NCBI GenBank assembly: GCA_903921725.1 | Contig: CAIXRA010000027.1 | Location: 1 to 64,000, forward strand | Length of the DNA: 64,000 nucleotides | Direction of reading: 5' to 3' | Source: an uncultured Lentisphaerota bacterium | GTDB taxonomy: Bacteria > Verrucomicrobiota > Lentisphaeria > Oligosphaerales > CAITYL01 | Part shown: piece by piece, positions 36,402-44,951 of the stretch | How positions within the stretch are numbered: position 1 is the first letter of the stretch | Layout of the letters: every line of letters begins with the position of its first letter | Program-made: the position numbers and the translations under genes | Notes under the pieces: model-generated | What the model saw: only the letters and a program-made list of their open reading frames with translations | What the model was told of the DNA's origin: nothing | Database searches by the model: none

Positions 36402-38291
36402 ATGTGCGGCATTGCAGGCCTGATTGATCTCGAAAATGGCGCGCGGCGGGAATGGCTGGAGGCCATGGCCGCGACCCTTGCGCGCCGCGGTCCGGACGAT
36501 TCCGGCTTCCTCGAGTCCGGCGCCGCCGGCCTCGCCCACCGCCGCCTCTCCGTGATCGACCTCGGCACCGGCCGCCAGCCGATCTTCAACGAGGACCGTT
36601 CGCTGGCCATCGTCTGCAACGGCGAACTCTACGACTTCCACGGCTGGCGCGCCACGCTCGAAGGCTTGGGGCACCGCTTCGCCACCAGCAGCGACAGCGA
36701 GGTTCTGCTGCATCTCTACGAGGAGATGGGTCCGGCGTTCCTGCCCAAGGTCAACGGCATGTTCGCCCTCGCCATCCTGCACCTCCGGGAAAACCGGATT
36801 TTCCTGGCGCGCGACCGCTTCGGCAAGAAACCGCTCTTCTACTGCGCGCCGGACTCCCGGCATTTCGCGTTCGCCAGCGGCCCGGCCGCGCTCGCTGCGC
36901 TGCCCTGGATGCCGCGCGGCCTCGACCTCGCCGCCATCCACGATTTCCTGGAATACGAGTGCGTCCCCGCGCCCGGCTCCGTCTACCGGGCCGTCCGCAA
37001 ACTGCCGCCGCACCACTGGGCGCTGTGGGAGAACGGCGCGCTGCGCATGGAATCCTGGTGGGAGCCGCGCGTCGAACCCGCCGGCGACGGCATGGCCTAC
37101 GCCGACGCGGTCGCCGAAACCCGCCGCCTGATGACCGGGGCCGTGCGCCGCCGCCTCGTTGCCGATGTCCCCCTCGGCGTCTTCCTCTCCGGCGGCATGG
37201 ACAGCAGCATCACCGCCGCCCTCGCGCAGCGGCTGCAGCCGGAGGGCCGCCGCATCAAGAGCTTCTCCATCGGCTTCCCGGAAAAGGCATACGACGAACG
37301 CGCCCACGCCGCCGCCGTCGCCGCTCATCTCGGCACCGACCACCGCTTCCTGGAGGTGCATCCGGAAAACTTCGCACGCCTCCCCGATGTCGTCTCCGCC
37401 TTCGAGGAACCGTTCGCCGACGCCTCCATGCTCCCGACCTCGCTGCTCGCCGAATTCACCCGCCGCGAGGTCACCGTCGCGCTCTCCGGCGACGGCGCCG
37501 ACGAGCTGTTCGGCGGCTACGAGCGCTACCGCGTCATGCACCGCCTCCACCGCTTCGACGGCCTGCCCCGCGGCCTGCGCGCCGCCGCCGCGCGCCCGCT
37601 GCTCGCCCTGCTGCCGCCGAAACTCGATGAGCGCACCGCCTCCGCACGCCTCCGCCGCGTGGCCGAACTGCTCGGCACCGACGGCCTGGAGCGCTACCGC
37701 CGCCTGCTCTCCCGCGCCCCGGAATCTCTGCGCCGCCGCATCTACGGCCCGGCCATGCGCGGCATCGCGGAACAGGCGGGGAACCTGGAGGTTCTCGCGC
37801 GCCATTTCCGGCCGCACGCCGAAATCGCCGACGCCCTCATGGAAACCGACCTCTCCGTCTATCTCCCCGACGACATCCTCGTCAAGGTCGACCGCGCCTC
37901 CATGGCCTTCGCGCTCGAAGTCCGCAGTCCCTTCCTCGACCGCGATGTCGCGGAGTTCGCGCTCCGCCTGCCGTACGACTGGAAGCAGAAGGGCGCCGTC
38001 CGCAAGCGCATCCTACGCGACGCCTTCGCCGACCTGCTGCCCGCCGAAATCTTCGCCCGCCCCAAGATGGGGTTTGCCGTCCCGCTCGCCCGCTGGTTCC
38101 GCAACGAATGGCGCGCCCGCGCCGAGGAACTGCTGCCCGCCGGCCGCGCCGTCGAGCTCGGCATCTTCGACGGCCCCGCGCTCCGCGCGCTCCTCGCCGA
38201 ACACTGCGCGCCGCGCGCCGACCACAGCCACCTCCTCTTCTCCATCCTCGTCCTCGAACTCTGGCTCCGCGGCCGGCCCGCGGCCGGCTAA
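36402..38291 (+). CDS. asnB: Glutamine-hydrolysing asparagine synthase-type amidotransferase
   Basis: 629 residues. Mature Cys2 of MCGIAGLIDL is the glutaminase nucleophile; other N-terminal marks are CNGELYDFHGW and VNGMFALAI. The synthetase part has the PP-loop-type SGGMDSSITAA near 264, LSGDGADELFGGYERY and VDRASMAFALEVRSPFLD. AsnB homologues make asparagine or amidate sugar intermediates; the EpsO/exosortase-type relatives have the same length, so the acceptor is not certain. Upstream, TATGCT copies may be part of a promoter. It ends 25 bases before hypF. Confidence 0.88.
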   Translation: MCGIAGLIDLENGARREWLEAMAATLARRGPDDSGFLESGAAGLAHRRLSVIDLGTGRQPIFNEDRSLAIVCNGELYDFHGWRATLEGLGHRFATSSDSEVLLHLYEEMGPAFLPKVNGMFALAILHLRENRIFLARDRFGKKPLFYCAPDSRHFAFASGPAALAALPWMPRGLDLAAIHDFLEYECVPAPGSVYRAVRKLPPHHWALWENGALRMESWWEPRVEPAGDGMAYADAVAETRRLMTGAVRRRLVADVPLGVFLSGGMDSSITAALAQRLQPEGRRIKSFSIGFPEKAYDERAHAAAVAAHLGTDHRFLEVHPENFARLPDVVSAFEEPFADASMLPTSLLAEFTRREVTVALSGDGADELFGGYERYRVMHRLHRFDGLPRGLRAAAARPLLALLPPKLDERTASARLRRVAELLGTDGLERYRRLLSRAPESLRRRIYGPAMRGIAEQAGNLEVLARHFRPHAEIADALMETDLSVYLPDDILVKVDRASMAFALEVRSPFLDRDVAEFALRLPYDWKQKGAVRKRILRDAFADLLPAEIFARPKMGFAVPLARWFRNEWRARAEELLPAGRAVELGIFDGPALRALLAEHCAPRADHSHLLFSILVLELWLRGRPAAG

Positions 38292-38316
38292 CACCGATTG
38301 TCGCCTTGCGTCAAAC

Positions 38317-41301
38317 ATGCTGAAACGCCTTCAAATCGAAGTCCGCGGGTGCGTGCAGGGGGTCGGGTTCCGCCCGACGGTCTTCCGGCACGCGACCGTG
38401 CTCGGGCTCGGCGGCCATGTGGCGAACACCGCGGCCGGCGTGGCGATTGAGGTCGAGGGGGACGAGGCGCAGCTCGCCCGCTTCGAGGAGCTGCTCCGCA
38501 CGGAAGCGCCGCCGCGCGCACGCATCGACGAAATCCACCGCTGCGAGATGCCGCCGCTCGGCGAGACCGGCTTCCGCATCGCCGTCAGCCGCCGCTCCGG
38601 CGACGTTGCCTTCGGCATGCCCGCCGACCTCGCGACCTGCGCCGACTGCCGCCGCGAACTGTTCGAGCCGCGCGACCGCCGCTTCCGCTATCCGTTCCTG
38701 AACTGCACGAACTGCGGCCCGCGCTTCACCATCATCCGCTCGCTGCCGTACGACCGCGCCGCCACCACCATGGCCGGCTTCGCCATCTGTCCGGAGTGCC
38801 GCCGCGAGTACGCCGACCCGCGCGACCGCCGCTTCGACGCGCAACCCGTCGCCTGCCCCGCCTGCGGCCCGCAACTCCGCCTGCGGCTGCCGGTCTGCAC
38901 AAACGGGGGGGGCCGTCCTCGCCCCCCCCGGCCCCCGGAGGGTGGCACCGCCACGGTTTCTGTTAATCACAGAGTTGCGGAGTGCGCAGGCGGCATGGGC
39001 GCGTCCGGCTTGGCTGGGCGCAATCCGCCTGCGGACTCCGCAACTCCGGGTGTTAAAAGCAACCCGTGCCAGTGGCACTCTCAGGAGGGGTGCGGGGAGG
39101 CGGGAGATGCCGCCGCCCTGCCCGTGGGCGAGGCGGCGCTCGCCGAGGCTGTCCGGCGGCTGCGGGCGGGCGGGATTGGCGCGATCAAGGGGCTCGGCGG
39201 GTTTCATCTTGCCTGCCTGCCGGAGGACGGTCCCGTGCGCCTGCTGCGCGAGCGCAAGCAGCGGCCGCACAAGCCGTTCGCCGTCATGTTCCGCGACCTC
39301 GACGAGGTCCGCAGGCACTGCTACGTCACTCCGGAGGAGGCGGCCGCGCTGCAGTCGCCCGCCGCGCCGGTCGTCCTCTTGAAGTGGCTCGCCCCCGGCG
39401 GAGTTCCGAGTGCGAAAATCGAGCGCGAGCTCGAGCGCGAAAAAGCCACCGCCACACCGTCACACGGCCACACCGCCATACTTTCCCCCTTGCTTGCGCC
39501 GGACACCGCCGAGCTGGGGGTCTTCCTCGCCTACACGCCGCTGCATCATCTGCTGCTGGCGGAGATCCCCGCGCTCGTCATGACCAGCGCCAACCGTACC
39601 GACGAGCCGATTGCCGTTTGCGCGGAGGAGCTGGGGCTGTCCGGTGAAACGGAAAACGGAAGACGGAAGACGGAAAAACCAGCAGCGCTCAACACATCGC
39701 CAGCAGCATTCAACACACAACGCGCAACAATCAGCACGCCGCAGGCAACCCGCAACAGTCAACCCGAAACAGGCAACGATCAACAGGCAACTGTCAACGC
39801 TCAACCCGAGACAGGCAACACGAAACAGGCAACACGAAATAGGCAACAGGAAACGCCCGCCGCCGTTCCGCCGCTTCTCGGCGCCGTTGCGGATTTCGCG
39901 CTCGACCACGACCGGCCGATCCTGCGCCGCTGCGACGATTCGGTGCTCAAGTTCCACAACGGCCGGCCGCTCTTCATCCGGCGGTCGCGCGGCTACGTGC
40001 CCGACCCCGTTCCGCTGCCCGTTGCCGGTCCGTCCGTGCTCGCCTGCGGCGCCGACCTCAAGAACACGTTCTGCGTCACCCGTGGCGGCCAGGCGTTCCT
40101 CTCCCAGCATATCGGCGACCTGGAGGATTTCCCGGCGCAGACGTTCTTCAACGAGGCGTCCGCCGATCTTGCCCGGCTTCTGGAGGTCCGCCCGCTCATC
40201 GTCGCCCATGACCTGCACCCGGACTACCATTCCACGCGCCAGGCGCAGGCCGTCGCCGGTGAACGCGGCGTCCGCACGGAGGGCGTCCAGCACCACCACG
40301 CGCACATCGCCGCCGTGATGGCGGAGAACGGCGTGCGCGGCCCGGTCATCGGCGTCGCGCTCGACGGCACCGGCTACGGGATCGACGGCACGATCTGGGG
40401 CGGCGAGTTCCTGGTTGCGGATCTCAAACAATTCCAGCGGGTTGCGCACGTCGCAACCTTCGCGCTGCCCGGCGGCGAGGCGGCGGTCCGCGAACCGGCG
40501 CGAACCGCGCTCGGCCTGCTGGTCGCGGTGTTCGGCGAGGCGGAGGCCGTCCGGCTGGCCGCGGAGTTCCTGCCGTCGCTGCCGGAGCCGCAGCGGCGGA
40601 TGCTGGCGAAGCTCGCGTCGATCGGCGGCAGTTTCGCGCCCAAAACCTCCAGCGCCGGACGTCTCTTCGACGCGGCCGCCGCGCTGCTCGGGTTCGCCGA
40701 ACCGGTCACCTACGAGGGCCAGGCCGCCATCCGTCTCCAGGCGCTGGCGGAGACGGCGGAAGGGGAACAGTGTGGCGGTATGACGGTGGGGCGGTATGAC
40801 GGTGACACCAAAATGCCGAACGCAGAACGCAGAACGGAAGACGACGCAAAAAGTCTGCGGCCTGTGGTCCGTGGTCTGTGGGAATTCTCCACTCTGTCCA
40901 CATCATCCACCCTGTCCACCGTTTCCTTTGCTCCGTTCCTGAACTTTCTTTTCAACGAATTGCGGCGCGGCGCGGACCGCGCGGAGATCGCGCTGGCCTT
41001 TCACACGGCGGTTGCGGACGCCGTGGCGGCGACATGCGCCCGTATCCGTGATGCATGGAAAGAACCGGCCGAAAGCAGCGGCTGCGGTCATCGCGCAACA
41101 CACAACACGCAACACGCAACGCCCCCGATGCCCGTCGCCCTTTCCGGCGGCGTGTTCCAGAACACGCTGTTGCTGGACCTGCTGTTGCCGCGGCTGGAAA
41201 GCGCCGGCTTCACGGTGCTCACCCACCGCCTCACCGCGCCGAATGACAGCTGCATCGCCCTCGGCCAGGCCGCCGTCGCCCTGGCGCGTGCCGGTGGGTG
41301 A
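38317..41301 (+). CDS. hypF: Hydrogenase maturation carbamoyltransferase HypF, enlarged by five in-frame repeat insertions
   Basis: HypF makes thiocarbamate for the cyanide ligands of NiFe hydrogenase. At 994 residues it is about 240 longer than usual. Domains in order: acylphosphatase (GCVQGVGFRPTVF, 1-90), two zinc fingers (CADCRREL, NCTNCGPR, CPECRREY, CPACGP; 107-185), a YrdC-like part (from about 265) and a Kae1-like part (from about 520; HHHAHIAAVM, ALDGTGYGIDGTIWGGEF). Insertions lie at 38904-39107 (palindromic element), 39443-39480 (period 8), 39645-39868 (period 7-8), 40768-40920 (mixed) and 41092-41125 (period 7). All fall between conserved blocks and keep the frame. ATG 38317 begins the conserved domain; the same frame is open far into asnB by chance. 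Confidence 0.93.
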   Translation: MLKRLQIEVRGCVQGVGFRPTVFRHATVLGLGGHVANTAAGVAIEVEGDEAQLARFEELLRTEAPPRARIDEIHRCEMPPLGETGFRIAVSRRSGDVAFGMPADLATCADCRRELFEPRDRRFRYPFLNCTNCGPRFTIIRSLPYDRAATTMAGFAICPECRREYADPRDRRFDAQPVACPACGPQLRLRLPVCTNGGGRPRPPRPPEGGTATVSVNHRVAECAGGMGASGLAGRNPPADSATPGVKSNPCQWHSQEGCGEAGDAAALPVGEAALAEAVRRLRAGGIGAIKGLGGFHLACLPEDGPVRLLRERKQRPHKPFAVMFRDLDEVRRHCYVTPEEAAALQSPAAPVVLLKWLAPGGVPSAKIERELEREKATATPSHGHTAILSPLLAPDTAELGVFLAYTPLHHLLLAEIPALVMTSANRTDEPIAVCAEELGLSGETENGRRKTEKPAALNTSPAAFNTQRATISTPQATRNSQPETGNDQQATVNAQPETGNTKQATRNRQQETPAAVPPLLGAVADFALDHDRPILRRCDDSVLKFHNGRPLFIRRSRGYVPDPVPLPVAGPSVLACGADLKNTFCVTRGGQAFLSQHIGDLEDFPAQTFFNEASADLARLLEVRPLIVAHDLHPDYHSTRQAQAVAGERGVRTEGVQHHHAHIAAVMAENGVRGPVIGVALDGTGYGIDGTIWGGEFLVADLKQFQRVAHVATFALPGGEAAVREPARTALGLLVAVFGEAEAVRLAAEFLPSLPEPQRRMLAKLASIGGSFAPKTSSAGRLFDAAAALLGFAEPVTYEGQAAIRLQALAETAEGEQCGGMTVGRYDGDTKMPNAERRTEDDAKSLRPVVRGLWEFSTLSTSSTLSTVSFAPFLNFLFNELRRGADRAEIALAFHTAVADAVAATCARIRDAWKEPAESSGCGHRATHNTQHATPPMPVALSGGVFQNTLLLDLLLPRLESAGFTVLTHRLTAPNDSCIALGQAAVALARAGG
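38904..39107. repeat. Palindromic element of about 205 bp, copy B (inside hypF)
   Basis: It has the same layout as 3346-3560: GCCGTCCTCGCC, GGAGGGTGGCACC, CACGGTTT and GTTGCGGAGTGCGCAGGCGG on the left; CCGCCTGCGGACTCCGCAAC, TTAAAAGCAACCCGTG, CAGTGGCACTCTC and AGGAGGGGTGCGGGGAG on the right. It is translated as about 68 residues rich in Gly, Pro and Ala between the zinc fingers and the YrdC-like domain, with no stop codon in the used frame. Confidence 0.88.
39645..39868. repeat. Long degenerate period-7/8 repeat within hypF
   Basis: It starts with GGAAGAC units and continues through many CAACA-type units (CGCAACA, GGCAACA, CGAAACA, GTCAACG). The translation is a Thr/Gln/Asn-rich stretch of about 75 residues (for example QATRNSQPETGNDQQATVNA). 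It is the longest such run in the window and lies inside the YrdC-like region, after LSGETE. Confidence 0.85.
40768..40920. repeat. Mixed short-period repeats within hypF
   Basis: Four successive types are present: GTATGACGGTG (40771-40803), AACGCAG (40817-40838), GGTCCGTGGTCTGTGG (40862-40881) and TCCACCCTGTCCACC (40889-40920). They encode residues about 817-868 in the Kae1-like domain. Confidence 0.75.
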
Positions 41302-41342
41302 ACTCTCCCCCCTCCGCGCCTCTGCGGGAAACATGCATTTGA

Positions 41343-42200
41343 TCACAGGGAAAACGGCAGTCGTCCGGGGCCGGTCCGGTCGAGATGCGGCAGGAGCGAT
41401 TCGAGGGCGGCGGCCAGTCCGTCGCGGTCCTTCGGCAGACGTCCCTCCAGCGGCACGGGGTTCGAGGAATGGTTGGCGCGGAAGACGGTCTTCTCCAGCG
41501 CCAGCCCGCGGAGCAACCGGATCAGTTCGCAGACGGCGCCGTGCTCCGTGACCGCCCGGTAGCCGTCGTACATCGCCGTGCCGGGGACATCCACGAAGCG
41601 GAGGGCGGAGAGCAGCCGCGGCTGCATGCGGTTCAGCGCCTCCGCAGTGCGGTCGGCGTGCCGGTCGGAGCCGTCGCGGCCGCCGAGCCCGAGCAGGACC
41701 ATCACCGAAGCCTTCAGCCCCGCGTCCTGCGCGCGCCTGACAGCTTCCGTCATGCCGGCGGCGGTCTCGCCTTTGTCCACCTTCAGCAACAGTTCCTCGT
41801 CACCGGTCTCGAGGCCAACGTAGAGCGTGTTCAGCTTCAGCCTGCGCAGTTCCTCCATCTCCGCGGCGCTCTTTGCCAAGATCGAGCTGCCGTTGGCGTA
41901 GAGGTTCACGCGGGCGAGCTGCGGGAATAGCCGGTGCAGCGCCTCCAACATTCCGCGGAGCCGGGCGAAGGAAAGCGCCATCACGTCGCCGTCCGCCAGG
42001 AAGATGCGGCGCTCGTCCGGGAAGCGCCGGGCGGCCTCCGCGAACTCGGCGAGGATTTCCTCCTGCGGCCGGACATGGTGGCGCACGCCCTTGTACATGG
42101 CGCAGAAGCGGCAGCGGTTGTGCGGGCAGCCGAGCGAAACCTGGAAGATCAGGCTGTCCGCCTCCGCCGGCGGGCGGAACAATCGTGACGAGTAGCGCAT
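41343..42200 (-). CDS. Radical SAM protein of unknown substrate
   Basis: 285 residues. The cluster motif GCPHNRCRFCAMYKG has spacing C-x4-C-x2-C, as in a branch of B12-independent radical SAM oxidoreductases. Other family-like segments are FLADGDVMAL (SAM/GGE-equivalent region), ARVNLYANGSSIL, LNTLYVGLETGDEELL and ASVMVLLGLGGRDG. AAAGGAT precedes ATG 42200. It sits between hypF and hypC on the opposite strand, so a link to hydrogenase maturation is possible only by position. Confidence 0.85.
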   Translation of the reverse strand: MRYSSRLFRPPAEADSLIFQVSLGCPHNRCRFCAMYKGVRHHVRPQEEILAEFAEAARRFPDERRIFLADGDVMALSFARLRGMLEALHRLFPQLARVNLYANGSSILAKSAAEMEELRRLKLNTLYVGLETGDEELLLKVDKGETAAGMTEAVRRAQDAGLKASVMVLLGLGGRDGSDRHADRTAEALNRMQPRLLSALRFVDVPGTAMYDGYRAVTEHGAVCELIRLLRGLALEKTVFRANHSSNPVPLEGRLPKDRDGLAAALESLLPHLDRTGPGRLPFSL

Positions 42201-42320
42201 CAGAAATCCTTTCGGCCAAAGCTGCCGATACTGTATCCCCATGCCGCATGTTTGGTGCTATAGTTTGATGCATTTTTGAGCATATCCGAAACCGTTCACC
42301 GTTTACCGCGCAGGTCCGCC

Positions 42321-42554
42321 ATGTGCCTTGCCATCCCCGCAAAAATCATCAGCCTCAGCGGTGCGGAAGCCATCGTTGAAATCAACGGGATCCGCCGCAC
42401 CGCCAACGTCGGCATGGTCAAGGATCCGCAGCCGGGCGAGTACGTCCTGCTCCACGCCGGGTTCGCCATCCAGAAATGGACGGAGGCGCAGGCGGACGAG
42501 TACGCCTCCATCCTGTCCGAGATGGAAGGGCTCGGCGGCGTGGAGGAGCGATAA
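42321..42554 (+). CDS. hypC: Hydrogenase maturation chaperone HypC
   Basis: 77 residues beginning MCLAIPAKIISLSGAEAIVE; Cys2 of the mature protein and the PGEYVLLHAGFAIQK segment are family hallmarks. HypC carries the Fe(CN)2CO unit with HypD and delivers it to the large-subunit precursor of NiFe hydrogenase. ATG 42321 is fixed by the need for Cys at position 2. Confidence 0.97.
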   Translation: MCLAIPAKIISLSGAEAIVEINGIRRTANVGMVKDPQPGEYVLLHAGFAIQKWTEAQADEYASILSEMEGLGGVEER

Positions 42555-42555
42555 T

Positions 42556-42667
42556 TGTCGATATCCGTCGATGGCCACCGATAGCCATCGATAACCATCG
42601 AGGGGTGTCGGCGGTTATCGACGGTTATCGACAATCATCGACAGTTATCGGCGGCCATCGACAATCC
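42556..42667. repeat. Period-10 repeat (TCGACGGTTA) between hypC and hypD
   Basis: About eleven decamers follow, such as TCGATGGCCA, TCGATAACCA, TCGACGGTTA, TCGACAATCA and TCGGCGGCCA. They fill nearly the whole intergenic gap. The same decamer family is translated inside addA (12925-12993) and a glycosyltransferase (46247-46290). Confidence 0.9.
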
Positions 42668-42697
42668 TCCCCAAACAGCAGAACCACCAAGGTCCCC

Positions 42698-43774
42698 ATG
42701 TCCCTCCAGCAAGCCGTCTCCGAGATCCAGGCGCTTTCCGCCCGCATCGGCCGCACCGTCCAGTTCATGGAGGTCTGCGGCACGCACACCATGGCGGTGT
42801 TCCGCTCCGGGCTGCGCGCGCTGTTGCCGCCGGGGGTGAGGCTCCTTTCCGGCCCCGGCTGCCCGGTGTGTGTCACGCCGAACCAGTATGTGGACCAAGC
42901 CATCGCCATCGCGCGCCAGCCCGGCACGCTGGTCACCACCTTCGGCGACATGATGCGCGTGCCCGGCACGGAATGCTCGCTGGAGCGCGCCCGCGCCGCC
43001 GGCGCCGCCGTGCGCATCGTCTATTCGCCGCTCGATGCGCTCAAGCTCGCCGAACAGAACCCCGGCACCCGCGTCGTCTTCCTCGGCGTCGGCTTCGAGA
43101 CCACCGCGCCGGCCATCGGCTGGACGATCCAGGACGCCGCCCGGCGCGGCATCCTCAACTATTCCGCGCTCTGCGCCCACAAGACCATGCCGCAGGCGAT
43201 GGCCGCGCTCGCCGCCAGCGGCGAACTGCGCGTGGACGGCTTCATCTGCCCCGGGCACGTCAGCATCGTCACCGGCACCGGCATCTACGAATTCCTGGCG
43301 CGCGACTACAAGACCCCGTGCGTCGTCGCCGGGTTCGAGGCGGCGGACATCGCCCAAAGCATGGCCATGCTCCTGCACCAGATTGCTGAAGGGCGCAGCG
43401 CGGTCGAGATCCAGTACACGCGTGCCGTGACGCCGGAGGGGAACCCCGCCGCGCAGGCCGTCATCGCCGACGTCTTCGAACCGTCCGACGAGAACTGGCG
43501 CGGCATCGGCGTCATCCCCGGCAGCGGCCTGGCCGTCCGCGCGAAGTACGCACAGCACGACGCCTCCAAGCTCTTCGCGACCGTCCCCGTTCCGCCGTCT
43601 CGCGAGCCGGCCGGCTGCCGCTGCGGCGAGATCCTGCGCGGGGTCTGCACCCCGTCCGAGTGTCCGCTTTTCCGCAAGCTCTGCACCCCCGCCACCCCCG
43701 TCGGCGCCTGCATGGTCTCCAGCGAGGGCACCTGCTCCGCGTACTACCGCTATGCGGCGGAGGAGAAACAATAG
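42698..43774 (+). CDS. hypD: Hydrogenase maturation protein HypD
   Basis: 358 residues. HypD is a 4Fe-4S protein that, with HypC and HypE, assembles Fe(CN)2CO. It shows VQFMEVCGTHTMAVF, LLSGPGCPVCVTP, LGVGFETTAPA, FICPGHVSIVTG and PCVVAGFEAADI, and the C-terminal cysteine series RCGEILRGVCTPSECPLFRK and GACMVSSEGTCSAYYRY. Start 42698 is just after the decamer repeat; no strong ribosome-binding site is seen. Confidence 0.97.
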   Translation: MSLQQAVSEIQALSARIGRTVQFMEVCGTHTMAVFRSGLRALLPPGVRLLSGPGCPVCVTPNQYVDQAIAIARQPGTLVTTFGDMMRVPGTECSLERARAAGAAVRIVYSPLDALKLAEQNPGTRVVFLGVGFETTAPAIGWTIQDAARRGILNYSALCAHKTMPQAMAALAASGELRVDGFICPGHVSIVTGTGIYEFLARDYKTPCVVAGFEAADIAQSMAMLLHQIAEGRSAVEIQYTRAVTPEGNPAAQAVIADVFEPSDENWRGIGVIPGSGLAVRAKYAQHDASKLFATVPVPPSREPAGCRCGEILRGVCTPSECPLFRKLCTPATPVGACMVSSEGTCSAYYRYAAEEKQ

Positions 43775-43781
43775 TTTAGCT

Positions 43782-43883
43782 AGGATTGCAGGATCTTCAG
43801 GATCAACAGGATGAGAACCTTTTCCTTCTGTGTTTCCATGCATAAACTTACCGCAAAGTGAATCCTTAAGATCCTGCAATCCT
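43782..43883. repeat. AGGATC foldback repeat between hypD and hypE
   Basis: AGGATTGCAGGATCTT at 43782-43797 is repeated exactly in inverse orientation at 43868-43883. The left side continues as degenerate nonamers (AGGATCTTC, AGGATCAAC, AGGATGAGA). In a hypD-hypE transcript it would fold into a hairpin. Confidence 0.88.
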
Positions 43884-43912
43884 GTCTAAAAACGATACGG
43901 AATCATTCTGCC

Positions 43913-44929
43913 ATGACCAACCAAGACCTCATCCTTCTCGGGCACGGCGGCGGCGGGGTTCTCACGCACCGGCTCATCGCCGAATGCATCGCGCCGGCGC
44001 TCAAGAATCCGATCCTCGAGCAGATGGACGACGCGGCCTGCTTCCCGGCCCCCGGCCGCAATCTGGTCTTCACCACCGACTCGTTCGTGGTCGACCCCGT
44101 CTTCTTCCCCGGCGGTGACATCGGCACGCTTGCGGCCTGCGGCACGCTCAACGACCTGGCCATGCAGGGCGCGAAACCGTTCTACCTCACCCTCGGCCTG
44201 ATCCTGGAGGAGGGGTTCCCCGTCGCCGACCTGAAGCGCGTCATCCGGTCGCTCGCCGACGCCGCGCATTCCATCGGCGTCCAAGTGGTCGCCGGCGACA
44301 CGAAGGTGGTCGAACGCGGCAAGGGCGGCGGGATCTACATCAATACCAGCGGCCTCGGCGTGCGGAGTCCGCGCACCAGCGTCCATGTCGCCAACGCGAA
44401 GCCCGGCGACGCGGTGATCGTGACGGGCACCATCGGCGACCACGGCATGGCCGTGATGAGCCGGCGGCAGGGGCTGGAGTTCGAGACGGCGCTGGAGAGC
44501 GACGTCGCCGTGCTCTGGCCGATGGTCGAACCGCTGCTCAAGGCGCTCGGCCCCGCGCTGCATGTCCTGCGCGACCCGACCCGCGGCGGCGTGACCGCGG
44601 CGCTGTGCGACATCGCGGAGGCGGCGACGTGCGGAGTCCGCATCCGCCAGCGCGCGGTGCCGGTGACGCCCGCCGTGAAGGGCGCATGCGGTCTGCTGGG
44701 TCTCGACCCGCTCAACGTCGCCAACGAAGGCAAGGCGGTCGTCGTCTGCGCGCCGGAGGCGGCGGAGCAGGCTCTCGAAATCCTGCGCCGGACGCCGCTC
44801 GGCAAAAATGCCGTCCGCATCGGCACGGTCACGGACCGGCATCCCGGCGCGGTCGTGCTCGAAACCGAAATCGGCGGCGAGCGCCGCCTGGCCATGCCCG
44901 CCGGCGAGGAACTGCCGCGGATCTGCTGA
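43913..44929 (+). CDS. hypE: Hydrogenase maturation protein HypE
   Basis: 338 residues of the AIR-synthase/PurM fold. HypE dehydrates the carbamoyl group on its C-terminal cysteine to thiocyanate; the expected PRIC terminus is present. Other marks are GHGGGGVLTHRLI, FTTDSFVVDPVFFPGGDIG, NDLAMQGAKP, VAGDTKVVERG and LRDPTRGGVTA. Two GCGGAGTCCGC words lie at 44362 and 44631. HypA, HypB and hydrogenase subunits are not in the window. Confidence 0.97.
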   Translation: MTNQDLILLGHGGGGVLTHRLIAECIAPALKNPILEQMDDAACFPAPGRNLVFTTDSFVVDPVFFPGGDIGTLAACGTLNDLAMQGAKPFYLTLGLILEEGFPVADLKRVIRSLADAAHSIGVQVVAGDTKVVERGKGGGIYINTSGLGVRSPRTSVHVANAKPGDAVIVTGTIGDHGMAVMSRRQGLEFETALESDVAVLWPMVEPLLKALGPALHVLRDPTRGGVTAALCDIAEAATCGVRIRQRAVPVTPAVKGACGLLGLDPLNVANEGKAVVVCAPEAAEQALEILRRTPLGKNAVRIGTVTDRHPGAVVLETEIGGERRLAMPAGEELPRIC

Positions 44930-44951
44930 CCCGCCGCCACGATTGGAAACG

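Noticed and set aside
37159..38316. Long plus-strand open frame that would extend HypF far upstream
   Set aside because: It lies wholly inside asnB in another frame, is Ser/Pro/Arg-rich nonsense, and the conserved HypF domain starts at 38317.
42556..42667. Possible CRISPR-like array between hypC and hypD
   Set aside because: The period is 10 bases with degenerate units and no spacers; no cas gene is near.
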